5,139 nt of DNA, taken from positions 1 through 5,139 of the forward strand of contig JACPPX010000043.1 in assembly GCA_016190785.1 (NCBI GenBank). The letters run 5' to 3'. The DNA comes from Chloroflexota bacterium. GTDB taxonomy: Bacteria > Chloroflexota > Anaerolineae > UBA7937 > JACPPX01. Below, piece after piece: positions 1-5,139 of this stretch; within the stretch, counting starts at the first letter, position 1, and the number at the start of each line of letters is the position of its first letter. The notes below the pieces were generated by a model. That model saw only the letters and a list, made by a program, of their open reading frames with translations, had not been told where the DNA came from and ran no database searches. A program made the position numbers and the translations under genes.

Positions 1-2
1 CC

Positions 3-749
3 GGTATCTCGATCATTCCCGATTGCGGGATGGGGCCGGGGATGAACATTTCTCTGGCAACCTTCGCCATGTCTCTCCTGGATGACCCGCAAGAGGTCTT
101 CCTCTGGGAGGGAGGTCTGCCGCAGAAGCCGCAGCCCCCCTGGAACTATCTCCTCACCTTTAACATTGAGGGGTTGCTCAATGAGTACACCGGCTTCGCC
201 TATTTTCTCCGGAACGGGAAGGTCATCCGAGTTCCCTGTTTCGCGGACTACGAAGTGCTCGAGATACCACCCCTAGGAAAATTGGAAGCCTTTGTCACCT
301 CCGGAGGAACCTCTACTATGCCTTGGGACTACCGGGGGAAACTGAGAACTCTGGAGAACAAGACCCTCCGCTATGCGGGCCATTGGGCGCAAATGACTGC
401 CTTCAAAGACCTGGGCTTGTTTGAGAACGAGCGCTTTAAGACTCTCCTCGCTTCGAAGATCGTCCGACCAGAGATCCGGGATGTGGGTGTGATCAGAGTC
501 AAGGCCGTGGGCAAAAGAAAAGGGAAGCGCATGGCGATTATCGTGGAACTGATTGATTACTATGATCCTAAAACGGGTTTTACGGCCATGGAGCGGATCA
601 CTGGCGGGCACGCAGCGATCATGGCCATCCTCGCCACCCGCGGCCAGGTTGCACCAGGGGCCCTTTCGGTCGAACGCGCCGTCCCCGGGGAAACCATCGT
701 GCGAGAGGCTAAGCGGAGGGGGTTTAAGATTCGAGTCAGCGAGCAATAA
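3..749 (+). CDS. Saccharopine dehydrogenase-like / lysine 6-dehydrogenase-like protein, C-terminal part (5' end off window)
   Basis: The reading frame is open from position 3 with no start needed, so the gene begins outside the window; 248 residues and the TAA stop are visible. In the fragment numbering, PDCG (6-9) and PGMN (12-15) match the conserved turn that follows the NAD(P)-binding Rossmann domain in the saccharopine dehydrogenase / lysine 6-dehydrogenase family. Further family-type stretches are GGLPQKP (37-43), GGTSTMPWDY (101-110) and KTLRYAGHWAQM (120-131). Members of this family oxidise or reduce amino acids such as lysine or saccharopine with NAD(P) in the cytoplasm. Relatives are about 370-400 residues, so roughly 130 N-terminal residues are probably missing. 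The internal ATG codons near 30 and 42 are unlikely starts because the conserved PDCG motif lies upstream of them. The exact substrate (lysine, saccharopine or carboxynorspermidine) cannot be read from this part. The gene converges on the PHP gene, with 22 bp between the stop codons. Confidence 0.85.
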   Translation, partial: GISIIPDCGMGPGMNISLATFAMSLLDDPQEVFLWEGGLPQKPQPPWNYLLTFNIEGLLNEYTGFAYFLRNGKVIRVPCFADYEVLEIPPLGKLEAFVTSGGTSTMPWDYRGKLRTLENKTLRYAGHWAQMTAFKDLGLFENERFKTLLASKIVRPEIRDVGVIRVKAVGKRKGKRMAIIVELIDYYDPKTGFTAMERITGGHAAIMAILATRGQVAPGALSVERAVPGETIVREAKRRGFKIRVSEQ

Positions 750-762
750 GAAAGGACAATCC

Positions 763-790
763 CCCTATTATTTAGACGATATAAATAGGG
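763..790. repeat. Inverted repeat at the junction of two convergent genes
   Basis: CCCTATT (763-769) and AATAGGG (784-790) are perfect 7-bp inverted arms around a 14-nt loop. They straddle the end of the PHP gene (stop at 772-774), just beyond the stop of the dehydrogenase-like gene at 749. The position fits a bidirectional transcription end. However, neither strand has a clean T-run after the stem, so a Rho-independent terminator is not supported. It may be a chance repeat. Confidence 0.3.
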
Positions 791-1821
791 TTGGTGAAGA
801 CCCAGCCGCGCTTTTTGAGGAAATGACGGCGATAGGCCTCCACCCGGTAATAGCCTTTCTCCCTCGGATGGTAGCGCAGGGCTTTGCCCTGGTCTTGGGC
901 TACGACTTGGCCGTTGTGGATCAGGCGCAAATCGGCGGGGAGGGGGGAGGAAACCCAAAACTCAGGGTCTTCGCCCAGGGGGATCTCCTGGCCCATGATG
1001 GCCGCCCCCAGCGGGCTTTTGGCTAAGAAGCGAAAGCTCACCGCATTGCCGATCATGTCGTATGCGGTAGAGGAGCAGCCCTCGCGCAGGGCATCGTTCA
1101 CCAGCCCCCGGTCGTGCTCTAACTGGCCGTTGAATGGCTCGGGGACCAGTATGTGGGTGCGCAGGGCACGGAAACAGTGCTCGTAGGAGAGAATGGCCCG
1201 GCGGAGGGGACCCAGCCGGTAGATTTTGCCATGAACATCGGCCCCGCCCAAAACAGCCACTTTTCGTGTAGTGAGCAGTTGGTCCCATCTCTGCAAGGTT
1301 TGGGAGAAGGGGCCATGAATGGCCAGGCCGGGGAAATAGGCGTAGAGCAAGGTTGCGGGCAGGCTGGTTGCCCGAGCTTTGAACTCGCTCATATAGTTCC
1401 ACACTTCTAAACCCGCATACTCCTCCACTTCCCAGTCGGCCCAGGAGAGGTCCGGCTCACGGGTAAAGGGCGGGGCGATCTCGTAGGGATGGGCCAGGAA
1501 GCCGAATCCACGTTGATTATTCACGGCCTCGATTAAGGCTTGGGGCTCGGCGGCATGCTGTGCTACCTCCTCTTGGATGCCGAAGGCCAGGTAGTGGCTA
1601 GCCTGGGGATTGCGGTGAGTGTCGTGAATCTCTTCGCCGACCAGAAGGAGAAGAGGGCCCTGCCAGCCCTCTTGTTCTTTCACTAGGCGATTGTGGTCAG
1701 TGACGATAATAAAATCCAGCCCTTCGCGGATGGCAATCTTTGCCACTTCCTCGTGAGTTTTGGTGCCATCGGAGGAAGTAGTGTGGAGATGAATTACGCC
1801 GACGTACTCGTGCCAGGGCAT
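772..1821 (-). CDS. PHP-domain metallohydrolase (CehA/McbA-like)
   Basis: This 349-residue protein has a complete PHP (polymerase and histidinol phosphatase) metal site. The ligand candidates are H11 and H13 (HLH), D18, H43 (TDHN), E63/E64 (GEEI), H76, H111 (AHP), and D195 with H197 (GGADVHG). PHP proteins bind two or three divalent metals and usually hydrolyse phosphoesters, but the substrate here cannot be predicted. After the PHP domain (about 1-230), the C-terminal region (about 240-349) ends in a stretch with YYRVEAY and FTNPIYI. This resembles the beta-sandwich-like tail of CehA/McbA-type PHP proteins. No signal peptide or membrane segment is seen, so it is probably cytoplasmic. The ATG at 1821 is the only plausible start: the HxH motif begins only ten residues later and the next Met is residue 144. 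The gene lies 13 bp downstream of metF on the same strand, probably as the second gene of an operon. Confidence 0.88.
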   Translation of the reverse strand: MPWHEYVGVIHLHTTSSDGTKTHEEVAKIAIREGLDFIIVTDHNRLVKEQEGWQGPLLLLVGEEIHDTHRNPQASHYLAFGIQEEVAQHAAEPQALIEAVNNQRGFGFLAHPYEIAPPFTREPDLSWADWEVEEYAGLEVWNYMSEFKARATSLPATLLYAYFPGLAIHGPFSQTLQRWDQLLTTRKVAVLGGADVHGKIYRLGPLRRAILSYEHCFRALRTHILVPEPFNGQLEHDRGLVNDALREGCSSTAYDMIGNAVSFRFLAKSPLGAAIMGQEIPLGEDPEFWVSSPLPADLRLIHNGQVVAQDQGKALRYHPREKGYYRVEAYRRHFLKKRGWVFTNPIYIV

Positions 1822-1834
1822 AGGTTTTGAGGTG

Positions 1835-2797
1835 TTATCCTCCAGCAGAATTCTCCACTACCGGTCTCGGCATCAGTCCCGCCCGCTCCACCACTTCGGG
1901 GACGATTTTCTCCCAGCCGATGGGCAATATGTGGATCCCCGCCACCCCCTCGATTTGGCGGATGCCCTCGATTACTTCCAGGCAGATCTTCACCCCTTCA
2001 TCGCCTCGCTTGTCTTCCGGGGTTTTGCGCATCCGCTCGACCACCGAATCGGGGACATAGACCCCGGAGAGTTGGCCGATGTATTGGGCCATCTCCAGGG
2101 ATTTGGGAGGGCAGACCCCGGCCAAAATATAAACTTTGTGGTGCAGCCCCAGTTCCCGTACCCCCTCCATATATTTGGCGAAGCGGGGGAGGTCAAAGAT
2201 GAACTGGGTCTGGATGAAATCGGCCCCGGCCTCCACTTTCTGGGCCATGCGGGAGGGCCGCTGCTCGATAGTTTTGGCAAAGGGGTTGGCCGCCGCCCCC
2301 AGAAAAATGGGGGGGCGGTGCTTCATCTCAAAGCCAGACATCAGTTTCCCCTCATCGCGCATGGCTCGGGCGGCGTTGAGGAGTTTGATGGAGTTCAGTT
2401 CAAAGACCGGCTTGGCATCGGGGTTATCTCCCTCTTTGGGATGATCGCCGGTTAAGAGCAAGAAGTTCTTGATATCGAGGGCCGAGGCTCCCAAGAGGTC
2501 GCTCTGCAGGGCGATGCGATTGCGGTCGCGGCAGGCGAGTTGCATCACCGCCTCCACCCCTTCTTCTTGCACCAGAAAGGCGCCGGCCAGGCTGCACATC
2601 CGCAGGTTGGCCGAGGAGTTATCCACCACATTGATGGCGTCCACCGCCCCCTTGAGCAATTGGACCTTGTCGCGGACGGCTTGAGGGTTGGGGCTTTTGG
2701 GGGGTACGATCTCGGCGGTGATGGCAAAGTGCTTGGCCCTAAGCACCCTTTCCAGGTGGCTATCGGCACGGATGGGGTAGGAATATTTCTCGTCCAT
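1835..2797 (-). CDS. metF: 5,10-methylenetetrahydrofolate reductase
   Basis: The protein (320 residues from ATG 2797) is a MetF-family flavoprotein, a TIM barrel that interconverts methylene- and methyl-tetrahydrofolate in the cytoplasm. Numbered from this ATG, family-type features in order are TAEIVPP (28-34) with the catalytic-type Glu29, the DAINVVDN strand (53-60), CRDRN (89-93), LLLTGDHP (114-121) with the flavin-site Asp118, GAAANP (167-172) and QTQFIFD (196-202). The length suits a stand-alone catalytic domain: there is no fused regulatory domain and no adjacent metV in view. The product could feed methionine synthesis or the methyl branch of the Wood-Ljungdahl pathway. The frame extends to a TTG at 2818, but the predicted -10 box lies at 2832-2837. 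A start at 2818 would therefore leave only a few leader bases, so ATG 2797, preceded by a weak AAGG, is preferred. It is the first gene of a likely two-gene unit with the PHP gene. Confidence 0.93.
   Translation of the reverse strand: MDEKYSYPIRADSHLERVLRAKHFAITAEIVPPKSPNPQAVRDKVQLLKGAVDAINVVDNSSANLRMCSLAGAFLVQEEGVEAVMQLACRDRNRIALQSDLLGASALDIKNFLLLTGDHPKEGDNPDAKPVFELNSIKLLNAARAMRDEGKLMSGFEMKHRPPIFLGAAANPFAKTIEQRPSRMAQKVEAGADFIQTQFIFDLPRFAKYMEGVRELGLHHKVYILAGVCPPKSLEMAQYIGQLSGVYVPDSVVERMRKTPEDKRGDEGVKICLEVIEGIRQIEGVAGIHILPIGWEKIVPEVVERAGLMPRPVVENSAGG
1838..1843 (-). promoter_or_regulatory. Shine-Dalgarno-like GGAGGA inside the end of metF, for the PHP gene
   Basis: On the minus strand GGAGGA forms the last two glycine codons of metF, directly before its TAA stop. 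It is the only good ribosome-binding sequence before the PHP start, but it sits about 17 nt from the ATG, longer than usual. A short GAGG/CCTC pairing in the leader could shorten or mask it. The layout suggests translation of the PHP gene is coupled to termination on metF. Confidence 0.4.
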
Positions 2798-2831
2798 TCG
2801 CCTTGGCTGGCTATCCAATAGGAGTTGGCAA

Positions 2832-2860
2832 ATTATAGCCTAGTTCGGGGACGACCTAAA
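2832..2860 (-). promoter_or_regulatory. Predicted sigma70-type promoter for metF and the PHP gene
   Basis: On the minus strand a perfect -10 box TATAAT (2837 down to 2832) follows a weak -35 TTTAGG (2860 down to 2855, 3 of 6 matches) at exactly 17 bp. Transcription would start near 2825, about 28 nt before the preferred metF ATG. The position in a divergent intergenic region supports it. The poor -35 box would fit dependence on an activator. Confidence 0.45.
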
Positions 2861-2882
2861 GTTTATCCTAATATACTCTGGC

Positions 2883-2901
2883 CCTGGATTTAAAATCCAG
2901 G
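2883..2901. promoter_or_regulatory. Perfect 19-bp palindrome between divergent promoters, candidate operator
   Basis: CCTGGATTTAAAATCCAGG is a 9-1-9 perfect inverted repeat. It lies between the two predicted divergent promoters, with its centre about 67 bp upstream of the inferred metF start of transcription and about 77 bp upstream of that of the aminotransferase gene. There is no T-run after it, so a terminator is unlikely. A dimeric transcription factor could bind it and act on both sides. Which factor is unknown. Confidence 0.45.
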
Positions 2902-2933
2902 ATCAAGATATACGGGACAGAGGCAGTGCTCGG

Positions 2934-2962
2934 TTGACTTTTCCCGTCCTCTGGCGTATCCT
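2934..2962 (+). promoter_or_regulatory. Predicted sigma70-type promoter for the class III aminotransferase
   Basis: TTGACT (2934-2939, 5 of 6 matches to the -35 consensus) and TATCCT (2957-2962, 4 of 6 matches to the -10 consensus) are separated by 17 bp. Transcription would start near 2969, giving a leader of about 55 nt before the ATG at 3024. Confidence 0.5.
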
Positions 2963-3023
2963 CAAAAATTGCCGCTTAAAATTCCCCTTTACATAACAAT
3001 TTAGAAAGGAACGATAATTCTCG

Positions 3024-4379
3024 ATGGCCGAAAAGACCAAGATAGCCCAGAAGGCAACAGAGATCCCCGGACCCAAGGCCCAAAAGTATGTGGAGCGGGA
3101 TCGGGAGTCCATCTCCCCCTCCTACACCCGCTCTTACCCCTTTGTGATGGACCACGGCCAGGGGTCGGTGGTGTGGGATGTGGATGGCAATCGCTATATT
3201 GACTTCAATGCCGGGATCGCGGTGACCGCCACCGGCCACAGCCACCCCAAAGTGGTGGAGGCTATCAAGGAGCAGGCAGAGAAGTTCATCCACATGTCCG
3301 GCACCGACTTCTACTATCCGGTGCAGATCGAACTGGCCGAGAAGTTAAATAGCCTGGCTCCGGGGGATGAGCCCAAGCAGGTTTTTTTCACGAACTCCGG
3401 GACGGAGGCTATCGAGGCCGCTTTTAAGTTGGCCCGCTACTATACCGGCCGGCCGCAAATGCTCGCCTTTCTAGGGGGGTTCCACGGGCGGAGTCTGGGG
3501 GCCCTCTCCCTCACCGCCTCCAAGGCGGTGCAGCGCAAGGGCTTCTTCCCCCTGGTGCCGGGCGTCACCCATGTCCCCTACGGCTACTGTTACCGCTGCC
3601 CCTATCAATTGACCTACCCCTCTTGCGATGTGTATTGCGTGGAGGTGATCGAGACCGGACTCTTCAAACAGTCAATACCCCCCGATGAAGTGGCAGCCAT
3701 TTTTGTTGAGCCCGTCCAAGGGGAAGGAGGGTATGTCATCCCTCCTCCCATGTGGATGCCCCGCTTGCGGGAATTGGCCGACCGGCATGGCATCCTCCTG
3801 GTAGTGGACGAGATCCAGACCGGGATGGGGCGCACCGGGAAATGGTTCGCCAGCGAGCATTTTGGGGTGGTACCTGATATTGTGGCCATCGCCAAGGGAA
3901 TCGCCTCGGGGATGCCACTGGGGGCGATGATCGCCCGCAGGGACCTTATGACCTGGCCGCCGGGGGCCCACGGCAACACCTTCGGAGGGAACCCCATCTC
4001 CTCCGCCGCGGCCCTGGCCACCATCTCGGTGATCGAGGAGGAGGGGCTGCTGGGCAATGCGGCAACCATGGGCCAGTATATGCTGGATGCCTGCTCGGAG
4101 ATGATGGAGCGCCACTCTACCATCGGGGATGTGCGGGGTTTGGGGCTGATGGTGGGGGTGGAGTTGATAAGGGACAAAAAGACCAAGGAGCCGGCCGCCG
4201 GATTGCGGGACCAGGTGGTGGAGCGGGCCTTCAAGAAGGGGCTGCTCATCCTGGGGACCGGCCCCTCTACGGTGCGGTTTATGCCCGCCCTGAACATTGA
4301 CCGGGAGACGGTGGACGAGGGATTAACCCTCTTCGAGGAGGCCCTTAGCGAGGTGGAGCAGGACCGGCCCAAGGGATAG
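3024..4379 (+). CDS. Class III PLP aminotransferase, acetylornithine / 4-aminobutyrate aminotransferase family (possible amino acid racemase)
   Basis: The 451-residue protein is a full-length fold-type I class III aminotransferase, expected to be cytoplasmic. PLP-site features are N124-S125-G126-T127 (phosphate loop), F153-H154 (ring stacking), D262 in VVDEIQTG (pyridine nitrogen), Q265, the Schiff-base lysine K291 in IAKGIASG, and T319 in NTFGGNP from the partner subunit. VRGLGLMVGVEL (370-381) is also typical. The opening (PGPKAQ 16-20, SPSYTR 31-36) and the tail most resemble the archaeal-type subgroup. That subgroup contains omega-aminotransferases for ornithine, lysine or 4-aminobutyrate and also broad-specificity amino acid racemases, so the reaction is not fixed. 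Four cysteines (C189, C192, C201, C205) form a CxxC-N8-CxxxC insertion. The ATG is preceded by AAAGGA (3005-3010), 13 nt upstream. The gene has its own predicted promoter and terminator, so it is probably monocistronic. Confidence 0.92.
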   Translation: MAEKTKIAQKATEIPGPKAQKYVERDRESISPSYTRSYPFVMDHGQGSVVWDVDGNRYIDFNAGIAVTATGHSHPKVVEAIKEQAEKFIHMSGTDFYYPVQIELAEKLNSLAPGDEPKQVFFTNSGTEAIEAAFKLARYYTGRPQMLAFLGGFHGRSLGALSLTASKAVQRKGFFPLVPGVTHVPYGYCYRCPYQLTYPSCDVYCVEVIETGLFKQSIPPDEVAAIFVEPVQGEGGYVIPPPMWMPRLRELADRHGILLVVDEIQTGMGRTGKWFASEHFGVVPDIVAIAKGIASGMPLGAMIARRDLMTWPPGAHGNTFGGNPISSAAALATISVIEEEGLLGNAATMGQYMLDACSEMMERHSTIGDVRGLGLMVGVELIRDKKTKEPAAGLRDQVVERAFKKGLLILGTGPSTVRFMPALNIDRETVDEGLTLFEEALSEVEQDRPKG

Positions 4380-4397
4380 AGCAGATTTGGGCCCAGG

Positions 4398-4432
4398 CGA
4401 GCGGGGGCAGATACGGCCCCTGCTCGTTTTTT
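4398..4432 (+). terminator. Rho-independent terminator of the aminotransferase gene
   Basis: An 11-bp stem pairs CGAGCGGGGGC (4398-4408) with GCCCCTGCTCG (4416-4426) with one G-T wobble around a 7-nt loop. Six T residues (4427-4432) follow directly. It begins 18 bp after the aminotransferase stop codon. Confidence 0.92.
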
Positions 4433-4460
4433 GGGGGATAAATCACTTCTTGCCTATAAT
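4431..4460 (+). promoter_or_regulatory. Possible promoter for the membrane protein gene
   Basis: A perfect -10 box TATAAT (4455-4460) lies 18 bp after a poor -35 TTGGGG (4431-4436) that overlaps the terminator T-run. It would leave a leader of about 115 nt. The stretch 4433-4515 is notably AT-rich and has other -10-like words such as TAAAAT (4507-4512), so the true start point is uncertain. Nothing else is recognised between the terminator and the next gene. Confidence 0.27.
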
Positions 4461-4582
4461 TTCGTATTATTTACATACTAACCAAGTCGAGTTTGTCTAT
4501 TTATTGTAAAATAGAGGTGGGTGGCTACTAATTGAGCGGCAGGGATGAAGTTTGCTCCACGGATGGCCATCGGTAGGGGAGA

Positions 4583-5139
4583 ATGGACTTCCACGGAAAA
4601 CTGAAAAGAATAGATGAGCATCTGGTTGCCGCCCACGGCCGCATCTCCGAAAAGATCAACGATTCCCTGGGGTTGAGCCACTATCAATTTGCGGGGTTGA
4701 TCAACTACGGCCGCTGGTTTTTGCTTCTGCCCATCATTTTTTATTTACGGGTAGTGTTCGGAGATCTGGATCGAGGTTTGGCCGCTCTCTTCATTATTTC
4801 CCTGGCGCTTTTCCAAACCCTTTATGGAAGAAATACCATCCAGACCATAAGAAGGCTTAACCGCAGCGATGAGGCCGGGCTGGAGGTCATGCCCCGCTCC
4901 TTTATCTATGAGGGGCCGGATCGGGCTTCGCGGCTGGGCCTGTTATTGGGAATAATTCCCTGTATCACTTTGAATGGCATGGCAGGAATGCTCAGTGAGG
5001 ATTGGGGCTTGAATTATTTGTTTATCAACGTCGCCTTTTCCCTGGATACGGGGATCACCACTGCGGTGCTTTATATTTTGGCCAAGCCTATCGATCCCAA
5101 GAAAGGGAAACTGGTGAAGGCCTTTGAGACCTGGACCAA
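4583..5139 (+). CDS. Unrecognised multi-pass membrane protein (3' end off window)
   Basis: An open frame runs from ATG 4583 to the window edge without a stop, showing 185 residues. I do not recognise the family. The first 43 residues are polar and charged and look cytoplasmic. Four hydrophobic segments follow, at about 45-59, 65-81, 117-135 and 143-167. Between the second and third is a basic/acidic loop with RRLNRSDEAG, and after the fourth is a lysine-rich stretch (DPKKGKLVK). No catalytic motif or signal peptide is seen. The start is supported by an in-frame TAG at 4574-4576 just upstream, the lack of a nearby alternative Met (the next is residue 103) and a purine-rich AGGGGAG (4575-4581). 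That site sits very close to the ATG, so initiation may be weak. The strong terminator upstream separates the gene from the aminotransferase. Confidence 0.7.
   Translation, partial: MDFHGKLKRIDEHLVAAHGRISEKINDSLGLSHYQFAGLINYGRWFLLLPIIFYLRVVFGDLDRGLAALFIISLALFQTLYGRNTIQTIRRLNRSDEAGLEVMPRSFIYEGPDRASRLGLLLGIIPCITLNGMAGMLSEDWGLNYLFINVAFSLDTGITTAVLYILAKPIDPKKGKLVKAFETWT

Noticed and set aside
1832..2455. 207-codon open frame on the plus strand opposite metF
   Set aside because: It lies wholly within the strongly supported metF gene on the other strand. Its protein shows no recognisable motif, and open antisense frames are expected in GC-rich genes.
2818..2818. TTG start for metF giving a 327-residue protein
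   Set aside because: It lies within a few bases of the inferred transcription start, and an ATG with a weak ribosome-binding site follows 21 bp later.
2883..2901. Palindrome as a transcription terminator
   Set aside because: No T-run follows on either strand, and no gene ends near it; both neighbours are transcribed away from it.
3614..4372. 252-codon open frame on the minus strand opposite the aminotransferase gene
   Set aside because: It is antisense to a well-supported gene. The Ser/Arg/Pro-rich translation has no family features and no ribosome-binding site was noted.
4545..4604. 19-residue plus-strand open frame overlapping the start of the membrane protein gene, a possible leader peptide
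   Set aside because: The spacing to its purine-rich AGGG is too short, it has no run of regulatory codons, and it can be explained by chance.
4478..4687. 69-codon minus-strand frame across the AT-rich gap and the start of the membrane protein gene
   Set aside because: It overlaps the better-supported plus-strand frame, lacks recognisable motifs and sits partly in a likely promoter region.
1..5139. Mobile element, CRISPR array, tRNA or riboswitch
   Set aside because: No transposase or integrase motifs, no regularly spaced direct repeats, no cloverleaf pattern and no structured leader beyond the features listed were seen by eye.

Overview
The window carries five protein genes of a bacterium. 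The genes have Shine-Dalgarno-like sites, sigma70-type promoter hexamers and a strong Rho-independent terminator. The DNA is GC-rich in the genes and more AT-rich in the two larger intergenic stretches. The metabolism looks anaerobic or amino-acid-based: a stand-alone MetF and a class III aminotransferase of the type common in archaea and anaerobic bacteria. A Desulfobacterota- or Chloroflexota-like anaerobe is a reasonable guess, but the sequence alone does not settle this.

Layout. Positions 3-749 (+) are the C-terminal two thirds of a saccharopine dehydrogenase-like / lysine 6-dehydrogenase-like protein whose NAD(P)-binding N-terminus lies off the left edge. It converges, over a 22-bp gap, on a minus-strand pair. 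That pair is metF (1835-2797, 5,10-methylenetetrahydrofolate reductase) followed 13 bp later by a PHP-domain metallohydrolase (772-1821). The spacing suggests a two-gene operon. A divergent regulatory region (2798-3023) then holds a promoter on each strand and a perfect 9-1-9 palindrome between them. From it a class III PLP enzyme (3024-4379, +) is read, ending at an excellent terminator (4398-4432). A roughly 200-bp AT-rich gap leads to an unrecognised multi-pass membrane protein (4583 to the right edge, +, incomplete).

How the genes may work together. MetF serves one-carbon (folate) metabolism. The PHP protein has the full set of metal ligands but no predictable substrate. The class III enzyme and the saccharopine dehydrogenase-like protein both belong to families acting on amino acids such as lysine or ornithine, but they are not in one operon, so a joint pathway is only a possibility. 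I see no mobile element, CRISPR array, tRNA or rRNA. Nothing here amounts to a clearly new system. The most interesting points are the shared divergent control region, the cysteine cluster in the aminotransferase, the metF-PHP pairing and the unknown membrane protein.
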